In this document: in pieces, positions 56,001 to 64,000 of the stretch
Layout: each line of letters starts with the position of its first letter
Numbering within the stretch: the stretch's first letter is position 1
NCBI GenBank assembly: GCA_037042185.1
Contig: JAXQJY010000033.1
Span: forward strand, 1-64,000
DNA: 64,000 nt
Source of the DNA: Sordariomycetes sp. S80-01Y
Taxonomy: Eukaryota > Ascomycota > Sordariomycetes
Direction: 5' to 3'
Position numbers and translations under genes: made by a program
The notes under the pieces: model-generated
Seen by the model: the letters and a program-made list of their open reading frames with translations, nothing else
What the model was told of the DNA's origin: nothing
The model's database searches: none

Positions 56001-57416
56001 GCCGTCCCCGTCGATATCAGCCACTTGCGTCCGATGGTCCGGTACACCCTCTGGTCCAGGAGCAATCGCCTCAGCTGGCTCCCAGTTTCTCTTGCTGCTG
56101 TCTTTGCCGTTGTTTCGAGTGTTTCGGGCCCACTCAACGGCGCCCCCATCGTAGACAACGACATAGTCGGCATACCCGTCGCCGTCCATGTCTTCAAAGT
56201 AGACTTTGCGAGCCTCTGCTATCCCAGTAGCCCAGTTCGAATCAAGAGCTTCGAATTCGCGGCCATTGTCAATATTTTTCCACACTTTTGCGGCGCCGTC
56301 CGGATACAACACAATCATGTCGGCTTTGCCGTCGTTGTCGACGTCGGCCATGCGCACCATGTCGCCGCTGACCTTGTCCCAGGGCGGGTTGATCTTTCCA
56401 AGATCTGTCCACTGGTTAGGCTCACCTTTGTTGACCCAAGCTTGGACGTTGCCGCCGTCGTACGCAATGACATAGTCGACCAGGCCATCGTTGTTGAGGT
56501 CGGCAAGAATGACCTTGTCTCGGCTTCCGCCCTCTACGGGGCCTCTGATTGTTCCAACGCTATTCCAAACCTGGAACCCGTCAAATATTTTGACTCCATC
56601 TTCCCAGTTGCCGTCTCCGCAGTTGCCGCCGGTGCCGGAACCAGAGCCAGAGTCACCGCCGTAGCCCAGGCCCATGCCAGGAAGCTCACTGGGGTTGACA
56701 GAAGTTGGGGACTCTATCCATCCGCGCTTGTGGGCCTCGAGAATAGCGTTGAACCAGGCAACAGCCATTTTTTCATAACCACTGTTATTTGGATGCTTTA
56801 TGTCGGATAGATCGCCAGGACCAATGTCAACTGGAACGGCCAGAATGTGCTCGCCGGTGCGTTGCTTCTCTTCGATGATGACGGCAAGCTGTTCGTTGAA
56901 CCTATCAGTGTTTGCCTGCATGCGAGGATCGTTGGCCCAAATGACAGGCGCAACGAGGACAACTGTCTCAGGGGATCCTTCGAACAGTCGATCGATGATA
57001 TCTCGAATCAGATCTGGCGCGATGGCGAGATCTCTTTCCTTATCCATGTTGTTGGTGCCGGCATGAACAAGGACAACATTTGGCTGAGCTCTGATGGAGA
57101 GCCCAATGTGGTCCCTGATATCCATGAGATATTCCCCGCTGTGGCCTTGGTGGTCATTGTCTGCCATGCCTGAAGGAGAGCGTAGGCTCCCAATCATGTC
57201 CACAGCATTATCACCATCTGTCTCGTAAGACAAGATCTTTTCGCGGAGGCGTCGACGATAGCCCGTTTGGTCGGAAGCGCCATTTCCTTTGGTAATGGAG
57301 TCGCCGAGCGGAAGGATACGGAGGTCAGGGAACGACTGTGCAAGCGCAACCGGTATCGTTGAAGCAATAAGGGCTAGGGCCCAGCCAAGGACGGCTGTCG
57401 ACTTTTTTGCCACCAT
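53089..57416 (-). CDS. SGNH/GDSL esterase fused to FG-GAP repeats and a large C-terminal tail
   Basis: Eight exons (57416-55994, 55946-54846, 54774-54697, 54639-54174, 54110-53803, 53748-53676, 53615-53262, 53182-53089) encode 1298 aa; all phases close. A signal peptide (~1-27) precedes an SGNH hydrolase with LPLGDSIT (Ser40), HQGHSG (Gly94), HAGTNN (Asn122) and DIKHPN (Asp205, His208), as in secreted carbohydrate esterases (CE3-like). From ~285 to ~840 run many FG-GAP/VCBS-type repeats with calcium-loop motifs such as DLNNDGLVDY, DMDGDGYADY and DVNGDELDDF, probably a beta-propeller. The last ~455 aa are helical with a hydrophobic centre and conserved Cys; they recall the tails of killer-toxin-like chitinases in size and position only. 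An ATG at 57488 lies in a TATATGA element and is less likely. The fifth intron has a weak GTTAGA donor. Confidence 0.87.
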
Positions 57417-60400
57417 CGTGTTGAAGAGTAGCGATATATCTTGGGGCACGTCTGTCGAAAGCGAAAGGCAGCAGCAGCGACGCTTCATATAAGTTCCAGC
57501 ACGAAGCGTCTTTTACTGCTGTGCCGCACATAGCTATCTGGTCCTCTCGACTGAGTTCTAGCAACGGCAAAATGTCCTCACAAAAGCCATGGCTATTGGT
57601 TTCTCTGCTCCAGTGTGGACTACCTGCCTCAACTAGGCGTTGCAATTCCGGAGGTGGTCCATTCTGGTTGACTTTTACCGATAGGATGACCTCTTCCCCC
57701 GAGCCTACTGCACCAGACCCCTGCCCAGCCGCTGTGCCGCAGAGTGGCTGTTTTCAGATTGCGTGCGTACCCCTTTCCTGCTGGCTGGATTGCGCGAGAA
57801 AAGACTCATCCAGACAGGTAGCTCTGCCTATGAAAAAGCGCATCTTATGAACCACAACAAGGAGACACGGGCATGTGACCCTGCTGATCACAGTGGTACC
57901 CCTGAGCTGCATCGGGGTGGAGTACCACTAAGGGTATTTTTAGACTTAACCTAGAGCTTGGGGGCCGCTGGACACCCCGGACTATATAGTGGAATTGCAC
58001 CCAATGACAATGAGCTGCCCAAGAACGCACCAGATATATGTTTCGACAGTCGAAAGTTCTATGCCGCGCGCTAACCTGTCTACGGAAGACTTCCGCTGTC
58101 TCTGTAATGAGTTCTGCTCGCGCAACCTTCCATTGCGGCGTTGCTACATGTCTTTTCGGCAGGAAGTCCGTGGACCCCAATCCCTTCCGACAAATTTAGA
58201 ATGCTAATTCAACCACAGCGGTCGCCGTGAATTTGGAAACGGCAAACGCAAAACGAACTGATAGCAAACAGCAAGATCCTCTAGTTATGAAAAGAAAAAA
58301 GGACCTAGAGTAGATTCAAAGGAAAATAAACCAAAAAGAGTCAGAGAAATCCAAGATACTGAATTTTCCTACAACCAAGGAGTGTGGGGGGGAAAAGCCA
58401 ATCGCATGCGGAGTGTCCAGGGTAGCCGATACACCACAGGACAAGCCCGACAATTCAGCCGGTGTTTTCCGTAGACCTTTAGAGAGTTGCCGCAGCTCGA
58501 CAATTGAATAGTGTCGTACGTTTAGTCATGCAGGAGGCTTTGCGTAGGTAATCGCAATTCCAATGTCCCAGATACATCGTGCCAAACCCCGCCGGCGGGA
58601 CTGGCACCGGCTGGTCTATAGCTTCTGATATCAGGACGTATTGGAAGGAAATTCATGAAATTGATCATGTTGCAGCCATGGTATGCAAATTAGCCATAGT
58701 CCCGATATTGGAATTTCTCAAGAGCATGATCTCGCAAAAGGATTCTTTTGACCTCGTAAATCAACCGTTGCCTCGTGGCACAGGACCTCTTGCGATATAT
58801 TTTTCCATTGCCATTGCTATGCATACCTCTTGGGGTTAAATAAGTTTTGAAACGAGGATGAATCCTTCTACACCAGACGAGATTGAGTTTGAGGAAAGCT
58901 GGGGGCATGTGCTGCGTACTAAGCCCACACAGGTGGGCGCTGAGCATAATTAGATCTAAAGTGTTGTCACCAATATCCATTTCATGGCTTTTTAGGAAAC
59001 ATCCAGGCTCAGGCTTGAATATGGTGTACAAATGATCTTGGTATTCGATGCAGAAGGTTGTAAGAGAGGAGCTAACAACACGTAGTCGTTCGATGGTAGC
59101 AATTCTGCTGAGGTGCTGGATAAAACAACGAGGACTGCGCTCGCGTCTAGTGCTAACAACTTATATCGTCAAGCGTGAAGTTTCCACGACGGTGAGAGCT
59201 CGTTCTCTGTCACCTCCTGTGTCCCGCATAGCGACTTCGCACACGACACATGTCAGGTCGAATATCTATTGAGAGTGTGTGAGAGACTCCTCGGCACACT
59301 TATGACGAACCCCTTAGTTGGACTTCATTATTTTTCCAGGCTGGCTAGATCTGACGATGGTTTACATCCACGGTCAGATGACAACTCTCTTACCGAAGCC
59401 GACGACACGCTGGGGGCGCACAGTTATAAGCTGCGAAAGCAGCTTGAGACTCATTAGACCTGATAGGATGGACAGGGCCTCGCCGGGTACCGGGTTGCGA
59501 GCTCTCCTGTGACCGCGTTCCTGGCAACCTGGGAAGCACCATTGCAACGGGCACAGCGGCCATTGCAGCACGTAGGAGGAAATATATTCCGGCTTGGAGG
59601 CTAAACATCTCTTACCAGCTGGTCGCACAGGGAGTTGATCCATATCAGGGACAGCCGAGGGAGAAGTGGCTGGCGCGATATACGCATGACTTCGACGATT
59701 CGAGGCGCGTCACGGTAAACACAGCGAGGAACATGAGGCGTGACACGTAAGATGACCTCGTGGCCGCGCGTCTGTGAAAGTAATGGACCCGTCGCGTGAT
59801 TCTTGAAGAAGGCCAAAGAGAAGGAAAAGTGGTAGTTCGTTGTCCACACTAAAAAAGTTTAATAGGGTATGCTCGGGCCTGGTGGAGACTTTACACAGCT
59901 ACCCCGTCGTAGTCCCGAGATTTGGGAGAATATGCAAGGCAGTCCCTTCGCCCGAAGGCGCGATAAACAATTTTGATGCATCATGATGCTCGGAGATCTG
60001 GTGTGGCATCGTTCGTGGAGATGGGCACAAGCAAGAACAGGAAGAGAGGCACGGTTCCTACTGAGCGCGCTGGAGGAACATCAAACCCCGCTGCACATCG
60101 TCTGAATGTAACCACCGCCATTCGTAGACAGTCGTCCCAATGCAATTTGAACAAACTTTGCAGCATTCGTATTGACCCGGTTCTCGGCGCCCAAGAGTCT
60201 TGTCATGGGTGCCGAACATCCAGGACGCGGGGCGCCGGCAGCCGAGAGTCTTGGTTTCTGCTTGCTCGGTGCACGGCTGGTGCACGGCTCGAGCCTTCGT
60301 CGTGAGACAATTTCGGCCTCCAAAAGACCCAATACGGAAAACCAGAAGTCCCATTACGACGATGTACGAGGCTGATTCGAGGCGGTAAAAAGGGGCCGTG

Positions 60401-61614
60401 CGGCTGAAGCGCTAACTTGGTGGCATGTGAGGAAACTTCGCCTAGACCGTTCAGCTCTGCACGTGGTGGTTTTGCTGACCAGCAGCTCATCCTGCGTGTC
60501 GAGACTCGAGTTCATCACCTGACCGGGCCCCGAACCAGATCCAGATCCAGATTCGGGGTCCAAGCAAAGCCACAGCTTCACATCGAAGACGTCCAAACCT
60601 CCAAGTGCTTTCCCATCCTGCTCCTCCTCAGCGTGCCCGTGCACCAGCCAGGAGTCAGCCCCGGGGTGGGGCCACACCGCTGCCATGCATACTCAGCCCT
60701 GCGCTGGATGGCAGTGAAGCGCCGCGCCAATTGGCGCGTCTTGGGAGGAGAGGAAGCGAGGCGAGCCCGATGCGGAAATACCTAATCTCTGCTCCACCCG
60801 AGCCTCGGGGTCCTGTGGTGGCTGACCCGATGCAAATTTAGAAATCTCGGCACCGCGTGTTGGGACTCTGGGTGGGAGTCAGACGGCGAGAGTGGCAGCT
60901 CGCGTCCGCTTCCATTGTCGCGGCTTGAATGTCGCAATGGCCGGTGGGAGGCGCGTCTGTCGTGCGAACGCCGTGAAGGCGCCCGACAGGCTGCTGATCA
61001 GAAGAAATCCTGAATCCTGGCGATCGACGATGGGTGATCTGTTGTTTGCTGGCAGTGCTTGGACTCGGCCTGCCTGACTGACTGTCGTGTCATGCCAGGG
61101 CCCTGCAGCGGTGATGGGCGCGCTGTTAGTGGCTGGGCCCGATTGACGTCAAGCCACAGCCGGTCGCAGGCCCGAGCTCGACACAGCAAGACGCCCCAAC
61201 ACGCAACACCGTCGCGCGTCTCCTGACGAAGCGGTGTGATGGCCAACCGAGAACAGACGAAGACATGAAGATCAGGAGTAAACTGCCGTTTGTCTGGGGA
61301 AGAATGCGCATCAAGTTGCATCTGAAAATCCACGTCACGGGGCCGTCTTGCAAACTCCAAGTCTTGGTCCCTCCCGGGCCATGCCTTGTTAGTCTCCCCA
61401 AAAGCGGCGCAGCACTAGCACTGGCATCCACATCCATCAGCCAAGCTGGGGCTGACAGCGCGAGACCCGTACCAGCCCGGAAAGCCTGAAGCGGCCACGA
61501 TACAAAACCAAACCAAATCCTGCTGCTCCCCGGACTGTCCCATTCCCTCCCTCCCTCCCCAACGCATCCCAGTCTCCAACCAACCCGCGAAAGCAGAGCT
61601 GCTCAGACTTCACC
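57417..61614. other. Long intergenic region, no supported gene
   Basis: About 4.2 kb. A foldback (AGTGGTAC ... GTACCACT) lies at 57892-57929. Short open frames on both strands near 58580-59640 and 59970-61490 show no domain or splice structure. The right end, with C-rich CCCTCCCTCCCTCCCC at 61546-61560, is the leader of the LITAF gene. Confidence 0.45.
57892..57929. repeat. Short inverted repeat (hairpin)
   Basis: AGTGGTAC at 57892-57899 and GTACCACT at 57922-57929 are exact inverted copies around a 22-nt centre that contains a further CCC/GGG pair. It is not attached to a recognised gene end. Confidence 0.4.
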
Positions 61615-62413
61615 ATGGCCCAACCTCCTCCGCCCTACGACCCCAACGCCCAGCACGGCCCGCAAGGTCAGTACGACCAGCACGGTCAGCAAGGCCAGTA
61701 CGGCCAGCACGGCCATGCCGCGCCCGCCACCAACCTGTAAGTTTTGCGCGCCCCGGCGCAGATGCGGACCAAAGACGCTGACCCGGTGGCGACGCAGTCC
61801 CGGCGAGCCCGTCGGAATGCAGCCCATGGGCCAGACCAACATGAACGTGGGCCAGAAGGTGACGCCGCTGCACCTGCTGAGCGACCGCCCCGAGTTCGTC
61901 GACTGCCAGATGTGCGAGCAGCGCGCCCGCACGCGCGTCGAGAAGAAGGGCGAGGGCATGCAGTTCCTGACCGGCGCCCTGCTGTGCCTCGTCTGCATCT
62001 GCCTCGCGCCCCTGCCCTGCTGCCTGCACTGGTTCGAGCAGACCAACTGGTACTGCGACAAGTGCGGCAAGCAGATCGCCACCCGCACCCCCGAGTCGCC
62101 CGTCCACGTCCTGCCTCCTCCCCACGCCCTGAGCGTTCCCTCGCAGTACGGCCCGGGGCCGCAGGGTCCTCCCCACGGCCACCCTCCGCCGCACATGAAC
62201 GCGCCTCAGAGCCCGCCCGTCGGCCCGCCCATGTCGCCGCCCAGCAACGCCGCCACCGCGCCGAACAGCTATGGCACGCCCCCGCCCGTGATCCAGACGC
62301 CGCCAGGGAACGAGAACGCTCCGCCGCCCGTGATCCAGCACCCCGAGATTGTCACGGCGCCGACGCCTGGCCAGGCGCCTGGGGGTCCGGAGAGCCTGCC
62401 GATGAAGAACTAG
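61615..62413 (+). CDS. LITAF-domain membrane-associated zinc protein
   Basis: Two exons (61615-61736 and 61798-62413) encode 245 aa. The start has a good CACCATGG context. The 61-nt intron (GTAAGT, GCTGACC branch, CGCAG) joins the Gln/Gly/His-rich N-terminus to LPGEPVGMQPMG. The LITAF domain (~62-125) shows VDCQMCEQRARTRVE, a hydrophobic hairpin-like stretch (FLTGALLCLVCICLAPLPCC) and WYCDKCGKQIATR, so both CxxC zinc knuckles around the membrane-embedded segment are present. The N-terminus has PPPPY, a likely WW-domain ligand, and the C-terminus is Pro-rich. LITAF proteins sit on endosome or vacuole membranes in sorting and degradation. Opposite-strand open frames across this GC-rich gene are shadows. 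Confidence 0.92.
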
Positions 62414-64000
62414 GAGTCTTGGGTAAAGTCATAGAGAAGAGGTCGTCGTTCCGAGCGATGGTGGGGCGGTATACGGTGTTTGGCGCGAGCGCGAGCGTGC
62501 GTAATGTCGTTGTTGGACGGAGCCTGGTTCTGCTGCTGATGTTGTGCTGTTATGTTATCAAGAATACCCGACGGGCCGCGACGGTCTGGCGTGTGCGTGG
62601 CTTTGCGACTCTTCTTTCTTTGAATATATCATCTATTGTATCCACCAAGACTTCCGAACCAAACTCACCGTGAAGCGTAGTTGGGAGGATGCTGGGGGGA
62701 CAGACATTAAGGAATGCTCGGCCGGATCAAGGGATCTGGACACTTATACATACTCCGGCCACGACGGCCCCACTGCTCCGAAGCCAACGCAACTCCTCCG
62801 AGAAATCCAATACACATCGGTCTCGATAATTGCCTCTTCGAGCAGGATATATTCGGGGCCAAGGGGCTAGTTCTAGTTGTTGCCGGGGTGGGGGCCCGAA
62901 CCATCCGGGCCCCTCGGATTGCCCTCGGATTCGCGTTGTAGCCCGAGGCCATCCCAGCGCGGGTCTCACTTCTGCACCCCGGAGCCTCATAAATTGCTGC
63001 CGGGGAGAGACACTTGTGCCGCAGCTGATCGTAGCCCTTCATGCCTAGTTTGCATGTGCGTTCTCGTGGCTTCTGCAAGCTAGATACCGTGATATATGGC
63101 CGCAGCCGCTTGACAGTGGATCGAACCACAACAAACACCGCATTTCCACAGGCGGGATATGGCAGTCGATACGCCAACCCGCTGAAGATCGTACGCTTGA
63201 GCCTCTAAATAGACATGAATTCATTCGTAGAATCTGTAAAGCGTATGGCCGGTCGCGTCTAACACCATACCAGTGTCCCTGGCCAGGCAGCTTACGCTTC
63301 TTTTCCTTTTTGAACATACCCTCTATGTCCCATGCTTTTTTTTTTTTTTTTCAACAAACACGCCTAGCTTGATCCCGTGGAGCCGTCCCTCCTACTGCCA
63401 TCTTGGCCGCGTTTGGAATGACTATATTTGGCTTTCGATGTGCAGTTGGGATGTTGCCTCACACAGGCACTCAAAGCTCACCATGAAATTGGTCAGCTTC
63501 GCGGCGACTTTTTCGGAATGTCGCATTGCTAAACCCGAATGAAGAGTGATCGAAGACGAAAGAGATGAGGAGGAGGACCCGAAAACAGCAGGAGCAAGGA
63601 TGAGCGTGTAACGGGGGAAAGCGTAGAAGCCATAAGCGCTAGGACCAACGCGCTGGCCCCTCCACCGCTTGATCGAGTGCCAGAATGAGTCTTCTCTACA
63701 CTGTTCGTCTCCTGAACGAGCCATCAAGTCGGACGAAGCCCATGTGCTCCTCGCCAGAGCTCCATCTGACACCGGGTGGTTCGCGCAACGACACGAGGGT
63801 GGGAAATGTGAGCGGTTCCTCGGGCGTGTGCATTCAACGAGAGTGCGAGAAAGAAGAAGCCTCTGGCCATCCCGCGCCCACCAGAGCGAGTATCGCAAAA
63901 AGATGCTGAATAACGAGCCCGGTATAGTGGAGTGCTGTGCTGAGTGGAGAACAAGTCTCACTGTTCAGTGCGAAGGGGAGAGGCGCGTGCAATGTGGATT
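62414..64000. other. Intergenic region to the right edge, no supported gene
   Basis: About 1.6 kb. A 16-T tract lies at 63336-63351. Open frames such as the one at 63422-63961 on the minus strand lack domain features. The right edge may be the upstream region of a gene outside the window. Confidence 0.4.

Noticed and set aside
61610-62341. Long minus-strand open frame opposite the LITAF gene
   Set aside because: It is rich in Arg/Gly/Ala as expected from the antisense of a GC-rich gene, and the plus strand has a clear domain and intron.
61744-62673. Plus-strand 309-codon open frame overlapping the LITAF gene
   Set aside because: It is a shifted reading of the same exon, with Arg/Ala/Pro-biased composition and no domain.
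1-64000. CRISPR arrays, bacterial operons and ribosome binding sites
   Set aside because: The sequence is fungal nuclear DNA with spliceosomal introns; no such arrays or sites were seen.
1-64000. tRNA genes
   Set aside because: No stretch with a convincing GGTTCGAATC-type T arm, A box and acceptor pairing was found by eye; a covariance search would be decisive.

Overview
The window reads as nuclear DNA of a filamentous ascomycete, most likely a sordariomycete. The signs are short introns of about 45-120 nt with GTAAGT/GTATGT donors and CTAAC/CTGAC branch sites, dispersed 5S rRNA genes, a Zn2Cys6 regulator, fungal-only protein families and an AT-rich block with the footprint of repeat-induced point mutation (RIP). 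The species cannot be named from the sequence. Exon structures were assembled by eye from splice motifs, phase and reading frame, and every model closes in frame except the 27.7-30.5 kb gene.

Layout. 1-4.5 kb: a RIP-degraded Ty3/gypsy retrotransposon on the minus strand, three copies of a 232-bp LTR-like repeat (two facing each other) and a 100-bp tandem repeat that fades into normal DNA. 6.1-12.3 kb: a 5S rRNA fragment, a trypsin-like protease fused to a C2H2 zinc-finger region, a divergent membrane-anchored fungal protein and a possible relic of a second protease-like gene. 12.9-21.2 kb, all minus: a short-chain dehydrogenase, a 1463-aa LysM/CBM18/GH18 chitinase of the killer-toxin-like class and a DUF7136-type secreted protein. 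23.7-30.5 kb: two large divergent genes, one a 13-exon protein of unknown function and one a metallo-beta-lactamase-fold protein with an apparent frameshift.

31-38.1 kb: a complete 5S rRNA gene, then an isochorismatase-like hydrolase, an AflR-type Zn2Cys6 regulator, an MFS exporter and an NAD(P)-binding oxidoreductase. This looks like the accessory part of a secondary-metabolite locus without a core synthase. 38.5-48.3 kb: a second killer-toxin-like chitinase (1377 aa), a divergently transcribed secreted protein and an F-box protein. 48.5-57.4 kb: a 5S pseudogene, a repeat-bearing GPI-type wall protein and a 1298-aa SGNH esterase/FG-GAP protein with a long tail. 61.6-62.4 kb: a LITAF-domain protein.

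The common theme is the cell surface and chitin: two large chitin-binding chitinases, a secreted partner candidate, an esterase with a propeller-like repeat region and two probable GPI proteins. I infer a locus used against other fungi, insects or the fungus's own wall. The most interesting points are the chitinase/secreted-protein divergent pair, the 1298-aa esterase fusion, the unknown divergent pair at 23.7-30.5 kb and the RIP boundary. Large stretches (21.2-23.7, 48.6-51.6, 57.4-61.6 and 62.4-64 kb) show no gene I can support.
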